64,000 nucleotides of DNA, taken from assembly GCF_900110855.1 (NCBI RefSeq), contig NZ_FOFA01000004.1, positions 302,616 to 366,615 of the forward strand, read 5' to 3'. Under the pieces are notes generated by a model. The model was not told the DNA's origin. It was given only the letters and a program-made list of their open reading frames with translations, and ran no database searches. A program made the translations under genes and the position numbers. Below are positions 24,701-32,224 of this stretch, one piece after another; the first letter of the stretch is position 1, and each line of letters opens with the position of its first letter. This DNA is from Microlunatus flavus (lineage in GTDB: Bacteria > Actinomycetota > Actinomycetes > Propionibacteriales > Propionibacteriaceae).

Positions 24701-25207
24701 ATGGCGGAGCCGGACGACGACCGTGAGGCGGTCGACCGCGCCTTCGCCGAGCTGGTCGCCGGCTACCACCTGACCGCCGAACGCCCCGAGCCGCACGCCG
24801 CCGAGCTCACCACGGCCGAGGAGTCGCGCTCCGAGCGCAGCGATCCCCCGCCGTCCCCGGTCCCCCCGACGCCGCCCCTCGTCCTGCCGTTCGCCGACGC
24901 CACCCCGGTCGTACCGACCCCGCTGGTGTGGCGCGCCGCGCCCGACGTCCCGACCACGCCGCCCGCGGACGAGCGCTACGTCCCCGACCCGCTGCCCCCG
25001 CTGTCACGTCCGGGCGCGCCGGCCCTCGTCGGCTGGACCGGCGTGCTGTTCGCCGCGGTGCTCGTGCTCGCGGCCGGCTTCGGCCTGCACCTGCCGGCCT
25101 GGCTGGGCTGGCTCGCCGTGACGTCGTTCATCGTCGGCTGCGTCGTGCTGCTCACCCAGCTCCCCCGCCACCGCCCGCCCGACGCCGGGGACGGCGCGGT
25201 CCTCTGA
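24701..25207 (+). CDS. Unknown membrane protein with Pro-rich N terminus
   Basis: I do not recognise a family. The 168-residue product begins with an acidic helix (DDDREAVDRAFAELVAGYHL), continues with a long Pro/Ala/Asp-rich disordered stretch (residues 45-105) and ends with two predicted membrane helices near 112-130 and 134-153. Its short tail is cytoplasmic if N-in. ATG 24701 has GGAGGGG-like purines upstream. The N-terminal acidic helix is conserved in sound, but this needs a profile search. Only 27 bases separate it from the esterase gene, suggesting co-transcription. Confidence 0.7.
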   Translation: MAEPDDDREAVDRAFAELVAGYHLTAERPEPHAAELTTAEESRSERSDPPPSPVPPTPPLVLPFADATPVVPTPLVWRAAPDVPTTPPADERYVPDPLPPLSRPGAPALVGWTGVLFAAVLVLAAGFGLHLPAWLGWLAVTSFIVGCVVLLTQLPRHRPPDAGDGAVL

Positions 25208-25223
25208 GCTGAGGTTCCGAGCG

Positions 25224-25265
25224 GGAACGCTCCCTGAGCCTGTCGAAGGGCCTCGAAGAGGTCGG
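25224..25265. repeat. REP-like dispersed repeat, copy 3 (single arm)
   Basis: A single arm matching the other copies almost base for base: GGAACGCTCCCTGAGC followed by TGTCGAAGGGCC and ending in GGTCGG. It lies just after the membrane protein gene and next to hairpin element A. Confidence 0.75.
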
Positions 25266-25317
25266 CCCGCCACGCGCTCCCCGCACGGTGGCTGCTTCGG
25301 CTCACCCCGCGAACCTC

Positions 25318-25425
25318 AGGTTTTCACGTTCACGTGAAACTCCGCCGGTGCACCCGGGAACCTCGCGCTTCCCGCAGCAGATCTGCTGGGTGAAGCACCG
25401 GAGTTTCACGTTCACGTGAAACCTG
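25318..25425. repeat. Hairpin element A (CAGAT-apex family)
   Basis: Three-part structure. Left palindrome 25320-25340 and right palindrome GTTTCACGTTCACGTGAAAC (25403-25422) can each fold, and are also complementary to each other together with GGTGC/GCACC. Between them is a central stem built on the perfect palindrome CAGCAGATCTGCTG (25375-25388), with CAGAT at the apex. It lies between convergent genes. Related elements occur at 46646, 63285 and more loosely 32225. Confidence 0.75.
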
Positions 25426-25456
25426 CGCCGCCGGAGCGTGGGTACGCGCTGCGGGA

Positions 25457-26590
25457 TCAGGCGCTGAGCTCGCGGCGGCGGGCGCGGGTCTCGCCGAGCT
25501 GGCCGACGCCGCGCTTGCGGCGCTTGCGCCGGCGGGGCCAGAAGCCGAAGAGCGCCGAGTCCGGCGGCTCGCGCAGGGCGAGCCGGGCGAGGTCGGCGGC
25601 GCCGACGAGGCCGGCGTCGTTGCGGAACCCGGCCAGCTCGAGCCGCGCGTACGCCCGGAAGCCGCGGCCCGTGAGGGTCGACTCGAACGCCTGCCGCGCG
25701 GGGCCGAGGAGGAGCTCGCCGGCCGCGCTGACCCCGCCGCCGATGACGACGACCTCGGGGTCGAGACCGGCCACGACGTCGGCGATGCCGAGGCCCATCC
25801 AGGTGCCGACGTCGGCGAGCAGCTCGACCGCCTGCGGGTCGCCGGCCATCGCGGCGGCGGTGACGTGCGGGCCGGTGAGCGCGTCGGGGCCCACGCCGAG
25901 CGCCGCGGCGAGGGCGTCCGCCTGCGGGCCGCCGGCACGGAGCCGGGCGCGGGCCTCGCGGACGAGGGCGTTGCCCGAGGCGTACTGCTCCCAGCAGCCG
26001 CGGTTGCCGCACTCGCACTGGTGCCCGCCGGGCACCTTGACCATGTGGCCCCACTCGCCGGCCATGCCGTACGTCCCGCGGAACAGCTCGCCGTTGATGA
26101 CGAGCCCGCCGCCGATGCCGGTGCCGAGGGTGAGGCAGACCATCACGGACGTGCCGGCGCCGGCGCCGAAGCGGTACTCGGCCCAGGCGGCCGCGTTCGC
26201 GTCGTTGTCGACGATGAGCGGCAGGTCGATGCGGCCGGCCAGGGCGGCGCGCAGGGGCTCGTCGCGCCAGGCGAGGTGCGGGCTGAACCGCACGATCGAC
26301 TGCGTGTTGTCGACCCAGCCGGCGGCGCCGATGCCGACCGCCTCGACCGGGTGGCGCGCGCGCAGCCGGTTCACGGCGTCGACGATCGCGTCCTCGACGG
26401 CCTTGGGGTCGTGCGACGGCGTCGGGACCTGGGAACGTTCGAGCACACGCCCGGACTCGTCGACGACGCCGGCGGCGACCTTGGTGCCGCCGATGTCGAC
26501 CCCGACGCTGAGCCGTTCGACGACGGGACGGGGACGGGCCGCGCGAGCCGGCCGCGGTGGGCGGGCCGGCGCCGGCCGGACGGTGCTCAG
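25457..26590 (-). CDS. ROK-family glucokinase
   Basis: Sugar kinase of the ROK family, probably glucose to glucose 6-phosphate. Seen: phosphate-binding VDIGGTKVAAG, the catalytic Asp in IVDNDANAAA, and the ROK zinc motif GHQCECGNRGCWEQYAS. The C terminus is basic (FWPRRRKRRKRG). The start is odd: between the end of the upstream gene and VDIGGTK there is no in-frame ATG, GTG or TTG. The only near-cognate start is CTG 26590, overlapping the upstream TGA (CTGA). Translation by coupling at CTG is inference; N-terminal sequencing would decide. A Pro/Arg-rich stretch of about 25 residues would precede the kinase fold. Confidence 0.85.
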   Translation of the reverse strand: MSTVRPAPARPPRPARAARPRPVVERLSVGVDIGGTKVAAGVVDESGRVLERSQVPTPSHDPKAVEDAIVDAVNRLRARHPVEAVGIGAAGWVDNTQSIVRFSPHLAWRDEPLRAALAGRIDLPLIVDNDANAAAWAEYRFGAGAGTSVMVCLTLGTGIGGGLVINGELFRGTYGMAGEWGHMVKVPGGHQCECGNRGCWEQYASGNALVREARARLRAGGPQADALAAALGVGPDALTGPHVTAAAMAGDPQAVELLADVGTWMGLGIADVVAGLDPEVVVIGGGVSAAGELLLGPARQAFESTLTGRGFRAYARLELAGFRNDAGLVGAADLARLALREPPDSALFGFWPRRRKRRKRGVGQLGETRARRRELSA

Positions 26591-27012
26591 GCTTCGACCC
26601 GACGCTTGAGGCCGCGCAGGGCGCCGTCGACGATCGTCTTCTCCGCCTTGCGGCGCAGCATGCCGATCATCGGCAGGGAGGTGTCGACCGCGAGGGTGTA
26701 GGTGACCGTGGTGCCCGCACCCCGCGGCGTCAGCGCGTAGGAGCCGTTCATCGCCGTGAGGAGCTTGCCGCGCACCAGGTGCCAGGACACGCTGTCGGGC
26801 TGCCAGTCGTAAGCGAGGACGTAGGTGTCGGAGAAGAGCGGGTGCGCGAGGACCATCTCGACCTGGTCGGGACGTCCGTCGGTACGCGTGAGCACGGTCG
26901 CGCTCCGCATCGAGTCGACCCACGCGGGGTACGCCTCGAGGTCGGCGATGACCGCCATCACCTGCTCGGGCCCGGCGTCGATGTCGACGCTGGAGCTCGT
27001 CTGGCCTGGCAC
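26587..27012 (-). CDS. SRPBCC / polyketide-cyclase-like protein
   Basis: START-domain-like helix-grip protein of 141 residues with the typical SSSVDIDAGPEQVMAVIADLEAYPAW opening, which places one lipid-like ligand in a cavity. Its counterpart in mycobacteria (Rv2185c) lies at the same place next to the PimB gene. The specific ligand is unknown. GTG 27012 is leaderless: TACCCT on the same strand is 7 bases upstream, inside the short gap after the glycosyltransferase stop. It overlaps the putative CTG start of the ROK kinase. Confidence 0.85.
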   Translation of the reverse strand: MPGQTSSSVDIDAGPEQVMAVIADLEAYPAWVDSMRSATVLTRTDGRPDQVEMVLAHPLFSDTYVLAYDWQPDSVSWHLVRGKLLTAMNGSYALTPRGAGTTVTYTLAVDTSLPMIGMLRRKAEKTIVDGALRGLKRRVEA

Positions 27013-27017
27013 GGGCT

Positions 27018-28148
27018 TCAGGGTACGGGATCGGACCCGAGGCGCAGCGCGTCGCGGAGCGTCCGCCGGGCCTGGGCCTGGCCGAACCGTTCCTCGACCA
27101 GGCGCGTGCCGTGCTCCCCCATGGCTCGCGCCCGCACCGGGTCGCCGAGCAGGGCCAGGAGCGCGGCGCTCCAGGCGCCGACGTCGCGGCTGTCGAGGAC
27201 GTGCCCGCTCAGCCCGTCGAGCACGGTCTCCGGTGCGCCGCCGGAGCGACCGACCAGCACCGGCAGGCCGCAGGCCGCCGCCTCGAGCGCCGCGAGCCCG
27301 AGGCCCTCGGGGTTCAGACCGGCCAGCCGTGTCCGGACCGGGAGCGCGAACACGTCGGCGGCCCGCAGGCGCTCGGAGACCTCCGCGGCCGGGAGCGCGC
27401 CGGCGAAGGTGACGGTCCCGGCGACGCCCGGTGCGTCCGCGAGCCCGCGCAGCCGTCGTTCGTCGGGGCCCGCACCCACGAGCACGAGCCGGGGCCGGCG
27501 TGCGGGCGGGAGGCCGTCCACCACCGCGGGCCAGGCCCGCAGCAGGACGTCGAAGCCCTTCTGCGCCACGAAGCGGCCGACGGCGACGACGGTGGGCGGG
27601 CGGTCCGGGCGGTCGTTGGGCCGAGCCGGCGGCCGGAAGGTCGCGGCGACGGGTGGGGGCAGCCGGAGCAGACGGGCACGGGCCGCGGGCGAGAGCGCAG
27701 GCGCGATCCGGCGGGCCGTGTAGCCCGAGATCGTCGTCAGGTGGTCGCACGCGTCGCCGACCCGGCGCAGGGCGGCACGGGCGCCGGGCAGCGTGGCCCA
27801 CCAGACCTCGTGGCCGTGGGTCAGCGCGACGACGACCTCCGCACCGGCGCGGCGCAGGCCCGGGGCGAGGAGCCCGAGCGGCATGGCGGCGCCGACCACG
27901 ACGCGGGAGGCGCCGGACGCGCGCAGCAGGTCCGCCGCACGCCGGGCCACGTCGGGCGTGGGCAGCAGCAGGCCGCGGTGGCGGACCACCCGGTAGGGGC
28001 GCCCGGCGTCGCTCGCCGAGGCACCGGGCGGCCCGGACGCGAGCACCACGACGTCGTCGTCGAGCAGGCGGCAGACCTCGGCCACGAACGACTCGATGCC
28101 GCCGATGCGCGGCGGGAAGTCGTTCGTCACCACGAGCGTGGTGGGCAC
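27018..28148 (-). CDS. pimB: GT4 mannosyltransferase, PimB type
   Basis: Adds the second mannose to phosphatidylinositol monomannoside from GDP-mannose on the inner membrane face (family knowledge). 376 residues in two GT-B Rossmann domains. Hallmarks: VTNDFPPRIGGIESF at the N terminus, HGHEVWWATLPG, GRFVAQKGFDVLL and the nucleotide-sugar E-x7-E-like region NPEGLGLAALEAAACG. These phrases closely follow the PimB' sequence of corynebacteria as I know it. GTG 28148 has AGGG upstream and follows the lipoprotein gene stop by 2 bases. Context with SRPBCC, PlsC and NlpC genes is the same as in mycobacteria. Confidence 0.88.
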   Translation of the reverse strand: MPTTLVVTNDFPPRIGGIESFVAEVCRLLDDDVVVLASGPPGASASDAGRPYRVVRHRGLLLPTPDVARRAADLLRASGASRVVVGAAMPLGLLAPGLRRAGAEVVVALTHGHEVWWATLPGARAALRRVGDACDHLTTISGYTARRIAPALSPAARARLLRLPPPVAATFRPPARPNDRPDRPPTVVAVGRFVAQKGFDVLLRAWPAVVDGLPPARRPRLVLVGAGPDERRLRGLADAPGVAGTVTFAGALPAAEVSERLRAADVFALPVRTRLAGLNPEGLGLAALEAAACGLPVLVGRSGGAPETVLDGLSGHVLDSRDVGAWSAALLALLGDPVRARAMGEHGTRLVEERFGQAQARRTLRDALRLGSDPVP

Positions 28149-28150
28149 GC

Positions 28151-29455
28151 TCAGCCCTGCCCGTCGCGCAGGGCGCGGCGCACGGCGTCGTCGGCCCAGC
28201 GCGCCACCGTCCCTCCGCGCACTCCCAGCGTGGAGCGGGCGGCACGGTCGAGCGAGGAGCCGGCGTCGAGCGCGGCGTAGAAGCGACCGAGGGCCGCCTC
28301 CCCGCGGTGGTCGGCGACCGCGCGGCAGGCGAGCCATGCCCGGGCGTACGCCGCCGTGACGTCGTGCGCGCCGGCGGCGAAGGCGGCGTCGGGGGGCAGC
28401 GCGGGTCCACCGGGCGCGGCGCGCAGCGCGGCCACCTCGGCGGCGCGCTGGTCCGGGTGGGCCTGGAGGGCCACGTGCTCGGCCAGGCCCTCGACGACCC
28501 ACAGCGGCGCGGGCGAGCGGCCCGAGCGGGTCGCGACGTGCACCGTCTCGTGGGTGAGCAGGGTGCCGAGCTCGTCGGCCGGGTCGTCCGCCGTCGACGG
28601 GTTCACGACGACGCGCACCGCGGCCTCGGTCGTCGGACCCTCGGGGCGGGTGACCGCGGCCGTACGCGCGTACGCCGCGGGGTCGGCCCCCAGCACGCGC
28701 GCGAAGTCGGCGGTGCTCGCGGGCACCTCCACCACGGCACGGCCGTCCCAGCGCCGTGCGAGCGGAGCGGGCAGGTCGGCGCGGACGGCGGCCGCGGCGC
28801 GGGCGGCGAGGCCGGCCCAGCGGTCGGCGTCCTGACCGGCGCCGACGAGCACGGTCACCGGACCGCGGTCGACCCGCACGGTCGGCCCGAGCCACCACAG
28901 CGGCTGCGGGGACGAGTCGAGGTCGGGACCGTCGCCGGTCCCGGCGAGCCGGGGGCCGTCAGCGCCCGGCACGAGGGTCAGCCAGACGGTCGCGGAGGCG
29001 TCGGCGCTCTCCCCCGGCAGGCGCCAGGTCAGCTGCGCCTGCACGACGCCGGCCCCGCTCCCGAGCGCGGCCTGCCGGGCGGCGGGCAGCTGGAGCCGGG
29101 CGCCGGTGAGCCGTGCGTGGAGGCGGGCCAGGCGCAGGGTGCGCAGGTTGTCGAAGAGGACGCGGGCGTGGTCGGCCGCCGCGGCGTCGGCCGGCGCGAC
29201 GCGGGCGTCCCAGGCGGCCCGGTCACCGGCCGCGCCGGCGGCGAGGAGCTGGTCGACCGCGTGCTGCTGCGGCTGGGCCACCGTCGCGGGGACGGGCTCT
29301 CCGGTCGACGGGGTCGGGTCAGCGGCGGACGGCGCGGCCGAGGAGATCGTGATCGACGGCGCCGCCGGTCCGGCCGGCACGGGAACGGGTCCCGAGCAGG
29401 CCGCGAGCGGCAGGAGGAGGAGCCCGACCAGCGACCGGGCGCGGGCGGGGCTCAG
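28151..29455 (-). CDS. Putative lipoprotein metallopeptidase (HExxH)
   Basis: The frame encodes a good lipoprotein signal: SPARARSLVGLLLLPLAAC followed by SG, with lipobox LAAC. The mature part ends in a zinc peptidase-like region, LLTHETVHVATR (HExxH) and WVVEGLAEHVALQ (third ligand Glu), as in gluzincin-type bacterial proteins. So it is a surface lipoprotein, probably a peptidase; substrate unknown. The first canonical start in frame is GTG 29380, which would drop the signal. CTG 29455 would keep it, but has no clear ribosome site. It lies between the NlpC and PimB genes. Confidence 0.72.
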   Translation of the reverse strand: MSPARARSLVGLLLLPLAACSGPVPVPAGPAAPSITISSAAPSAADPTPSTGEPVPATVAQPQQHAVDQLLAAGAAGDRAAWDARVAPADAAAADHARVLFDNLRTLRLARLHARLTGARLQLPAARQAALGSGAGVVQAQLTWRLPGESADASATVWLTLVPGADGPRLAGTGDGPDLDSSPQPLWWLGPTVRVDRGPVTVLVGAGQDADRWAGLAARAAAAVRADLPAPLARRWDGRAVVEVPASTADFARVLGADPAAYARTAAVTRPEGPTTEAAVRVVVNPSTADDPADELGTLLTHETVHVATRSGRSPAPLWVVEGLAEHVALQAHPDQRAAEVAALRAAPGGPALPPDAAFAAGAHDVTAAYARAWLACRAVADHRGEAALGRFYAALDAGSSLDRAARSTLGVRGGTVARWADDAVRRALRDGQG

Positions 29456-29468
29456 GTGAGCGGGAGGC

Positions 29469-30533
29469 TCAGGCGGGGCGGCGTGCGCCCGCGAACGGCA
29501 TCGTCGACAGCTTGGCGTAGCGCACGCTCGCGCCGGGGTGCGGCGCGTGGATGATCGTGCCGTCGCCGACGTAGAGCGCGACGTGGCTCAGGCCGCCGTA
29601 GAAGAAGACGAGGTCGCCGGGCTGCAGGTCGGACTTGGAGACCGCGCGCCCGTTGCGGAACTGCGCCTGCGAGGTGCGGTTGAGGCTGACGCCTGCGGCC
29701 TTCCAGGCGCCGAGCGTGAGGCCCGAGCAGTCGAAGGAGTTCGGGCCGGTGGCGCCGAAGACGTACGGCTTGCCGAGCTGCTTCTTGGCCCAGGCGAGGG
29801 CGGTGAGGCCCTTGCTGCTGCCGGTGGCGCTGTCGGCGGCCGGGTCGGGCGTGGTGCCGAGCGCGCTCTCCGCGACGGTCTGCGCGTCCTGGCTCTCCTT
29901 GTTGGCCTGGTCGGCCAGCGCCTTCTGCTGCTCGGCGTTCAGCTTGTCGAGCACGCCCTTGGCGTCCGCGAGCTTCTTGTCCGACCGCTCCTTGAGGGAG
30001 GCGAGGTCGGACTCCTTCTTCTCGAGGGCGGCGAGCTCGGTCTGGCGGGACTTCTGCAGGTCGGCGAGGCTGGCGCGCTGCTGCTGGTAGTCCTGCAGCA
30101 CCGTGTTCTGGTTGGCGCCGACCTTCTCGATCGTCGACACCTGGGACAGGAAGCCCTCGGTGTCGGAGTTGAGGAAGAGCTGGGCCGCGGTGTCGACGTT
30201 GCGGTCCTGGAACTGCGCCAGCGCGGCCTGGCCGACCTGCTTGCGCAGGGCGTCGACCTTCTGGGCCTGCAGCTGGGCGTCCGACTGCTTCTGGGCGATG
30301 TCGGCCTTGGAGGCGCTCACCTGCTGCTGGATCGCGAGGTAGTCCTGGTCCAGCGCCTCGGCGTCGACCTGCAGCTGCTCGATCTGCGCCTTCGCCTCGG
30401 CGACGGTCACGGCGGGGTCGGCGGAGGCGGTGGTCGACGCGCCGATGAACAGCGTGCTGCCGAGCGCCAGGCTCGTGAGGCCGAGCGCCGCCGCACGGGC
30501 GACGCCTCTGGTCTCGCGGAGGCGTGAGAACAC
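29469..30533 (-). CDS. NlpC/P60 peptidoglycan endopeptidase (RipA-like)
   Basis: Secreted cell-wall hydrolase of 354 residues cutting stem peptides (D-Glu to diaminopimelate bond). Signal peptide with cleavage near TTASA/DP at residue 38; coiled coil at about 45-215 (auto-inhibitory in relatives); catalytic domain with Cys269 (NSFDCSGL), His317 (LSHVALYVG) and His329. GTG 30533 has AAGGGG 9 bases upstream. The gene corresponds to mycobacterial Rv2190c by place. A long unclear leader (about 270 bases to the next gene) precedes it and may hold regulation. Confidence 0.92.
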   Translation of the reverse strand: MFSRLRETRGVARAAALGLTSLALGSTLFIGASTTASADPAVTVAEAKAQIEQLQVDAEALDQDYLAIQQQVSASKADIAQKQSDAQLQAQKVDALRKQVGQAALAQFQDRNVDTAAQLFLNSDTEGFLSQVSTIEKVGANQNTVLQDYQQQRASLADLQKSRQTELAALEKKESDLASLKERSDKKLADAKGVLDKLNAEQQKALADQANKESQDAQTVAESALGTTPDPAADSATGSSKGLTALAWAKKQLGKPYVFGATGPNSFDCSGLTLGAWKAAGVSLNRTSQAQFRNGRAVSKSDLQPGDLVFFYGGLSHVALYVGDGTIIHAPHPGASVRYAKLSTMPFAGARRPA

Positions 30534-30609
30534 GCTGACTGACCCCTTACGTTGTGTGCGCCCGTGACCACCGACGCTCACGTCGACGGTCCGGACCAGC
30601 CCTTGACTT

Positions 30610-30717
30610 CCAGGACTCGTCCTGGACCCCGAGCCTCCAGTGTGCCCCGCGCTGGGCCGGGCTGCTCTGTGGAGCGAGGATTTGCTCTGTCGCCGCCGGC
30701 TGATGACACGGTTGTCA
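30610..30717 (-). promoter_or_regulatory. Leader of the NlpC/P60 gene with several inverted repeats
   Basis: The 268-base gap upstream of the NlpC gene holds a stem CCAGGAC/GTCCTGG (30610-30625) and an interrupted palindrome TGACA-N4-TGTCA (30704-30717, minus strand). Further upstream, GTGACC occurs twice 5 bases apart (minus strand, about 30774-30789). I could not place a convincing -35/-10 pair. Cell-wall hydrolase genes in actinobacteria often have riboswitch leaders, but I cannot recognise a known one here. Confidence 0.35.
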
Positions 30718-30801
30718 ACGTCGTCCGACGAGTCGTCAACCGTTCAAGTGCCCTTGGCTCGCCTCAGGCTAGGTCACGATTTGGTCACTGGCAAACGGCC
30801 C

Positions 30802-31119
30802 TCATCCTTCTGCACCTGTCACGTACGACGAAGTAATCGGCCGTCCGGCCCCGGACGTTTCGTCGCCCTCGTCGAGGTCGTCCCACCCGCCCCACACGGG
30901 CGCCGGCGTGCTGCGGACCGGCCTGGCCCGGGGCACGAGCCGCAGCGGGGGCACCAGGCCGGAGCCGGCGAGCGCCGACAGGGCCTGCTGCTCGTCGGAG
31001 TCGAGGTCGACGCGCGGCCCCGGCATCCCCAGCAGCACGCTCACGACGCAGTCGCCGCAGGCCGGTCCCCGCGCCGAGCAGCTGTCGCAGTCCACGTGCA
31101 GGGTGCTCCGCTCGCTCAT
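30802..31119 (-). CDS. Small conserved Cys-rich actinobacterial protein
   Basis: 105 residues; function unknown. The N-terminal half holds a probable metal site, HVDCDSCSARGPACGDCVV (Cys11, Cys14, Cys21, Cys24), followed by VSVLLG. Similar CDSC...GDCVV proteins occur beside NlpC/P60 genes in actinomycetes, as I recall. The C-terminal part is acidic and low in predicted structure. ATG 31119 has GAGAGGA 5 bases upstream. It is on the same strand as the NlpC gene, upstream of it, but a 268-base gap makes an operon doubtful. A strong hairpin (31170-31205) lies upstream. Confidence 0.75.
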   Translation of the reverse strand: MSERSTLHVDCDSCSARGPACGDCVVSVLLGMPGPRVDLDSDEQQALSALAGSGLVPPLRLVPRARPVRSTPAPVWGGWDDLDEGDETSGAGRPITSSYVTGAEG

Positions 31120-31169
31120 GGCGGTCCTCTCGTCGGGGCCGGCCTCGCCGGCGGTGCTTCTGGTTGGTC

Positions 31170-31205
31170 GCGGGTCGGTGGCGTCCCCTCTCGCCACCGA
31201 CCCGC
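31170..31205. promoter_or_regulatory. Perfect 14-bp stem-loop in a divergent gap
   Basis: GCGGGTCGGTGGCG (31170-31183) and its exact complement (31192-31205) around an eight-base loop TCCCCTCT. The gap is flanked by divergent genes, so a terminator role is unlikely; a two-sided operator or a structured leader is possible. Confidence 0.55.
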
Positions 31206-31376
31206 GCAGGCACCACTGTGGGGACGCCCTCTGACAGTTCCTGGGCGGCGAGGGCCGGACGGTCCTGGCCGAGGGATGGCCGCCGCCCGGCACGGGGCTC
31301 ACCACGACCCTCTTCCGACCGCTTCGCAGTGTGGAAGGTCACAGCCCGGTCACGTCGCGAGGACGACACTGCCGGG

Positions 31377-32195
31377 GTGAGCACCGCCGACGCACCCGCC
31401 CCGACCGCGACGTACTCCCACGGCCACCACCGCTCGGTCCTCGCCTCGCACGGCCGGCGCACGGCCGAGAGCTCGGCCGCGTACCTCCTGCCCCACCTGC
31501 GCCCCGACGACGTCCTGCTGGACGTCGGGTGCGGCCCGGGCAGCATCACCGCCGACCTGGCCGTCCGGGTCGCGCGGGTCGTCGGGATGGACAGCGCCGA
31601 CGCGGCGGTCGAGGCGGCCCGGGCGCTGGTCGCGCAGCGCGGCCTGACGAACGTCGACCTCGCGGTCGGCGACGTCTACGCGATCGACGCGCCCGACGAC
31701 ACGTACGACGTCGTGCACGCCCACCAGGTGCTCCAGCACCTGGCCGACCCGGTGGCCGCGCTGCGCGAGATGCGCCGCGTGTGCCGGCCCGGCGGCCTGG
31801 TCGCCGTGCGCGACGCCGACTACGCGACCATGACCTGGTTCCCGCAGACGGAGGCGCTGCAGCGCTGGCTCGACCTCTACGAGTCCCTGGCGCGGGCGAA
31901 CGGCGGCGAGCCCGACGCCGGGCGGCGGCTCAAGGCGTGGGCGCTGGAGGCGGGCTTCGCGGAGGTGACGGCGACGGGCTCGGTCTGGTGCTTCGCCAAC
32001 GACGAGGACGTCGCCTGGTGGACCGGGACCTGGGCGGAGCGGCTGACCGAGTCCAGCTTCGCGACCTCGGCGCTGCAGCACGGCCTCGCCGACCGCGCCG
32101 AGCTCGAGGGTCTCGCCGACGGCTGGCGCACCTTCGGCGCAGACCCCCGGGCGTGGTTCCTGGTCCCGCACGGCGAGGTCCTCGCGACCGCCTGA
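31377..32195 (+). CDS. SAM-dependent class I methyltransferase
   Basis: 272-residue methyltransferase. Motif I is DVGCGPGSITADLA, and the motif II/III region DVVHAHQVLQHLADPVAALREM is of the UbiE/COQ5 type. The substrate is unknown. GTG 31377 has GACACT 6 bases upstream, a weaker leaderless start than most here; upstream in-frame codons to 31164 do not look like protein. It is divergent from the Cys-rich gene and followed by hairpin element D. Confidence 0.88.
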   Translation: MSTADAPAPTATYSHGHHRSVLASHGRRTAESSAAYLLPHLRPDDVLLDVGCGPGSITADLAVRVARVVGMDSADAAVEAARALVAQRGLTNVDLAVGDVYAIDAPDDTYDVVHAHQVLQHLADPVAALREMRRVCRPGGLVAVRDADYATMTWFPQTEALQRWLDLYESLARANGGEPDAGRRLKAWALEAGFAEVTATGSVWCFANDEDVAWWTGTWAERLTESSFATSALQHGLADRAELEGLADGWRTFGADPRAWFLVPHGEVLATA

Positions 32196-32224
32196 GGGAC
32201 CGGACCCGGACGAGGGCGATTCCT

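Noticed and set aside
25318-25425. attC-like integron recombination site
   Set aside because: Elements lack the paired 7-bp core sites with the invariant GTT/AAC ends in the right layout, and no integrase or cassette array is near.
30534-30801. c-di-AMP (ydaO) riboswitch before the NlpC/P60 gene
   Set aside because: Expected for this gene family, but I cannot find the conserved core by eye, so it is not reported as a feature.
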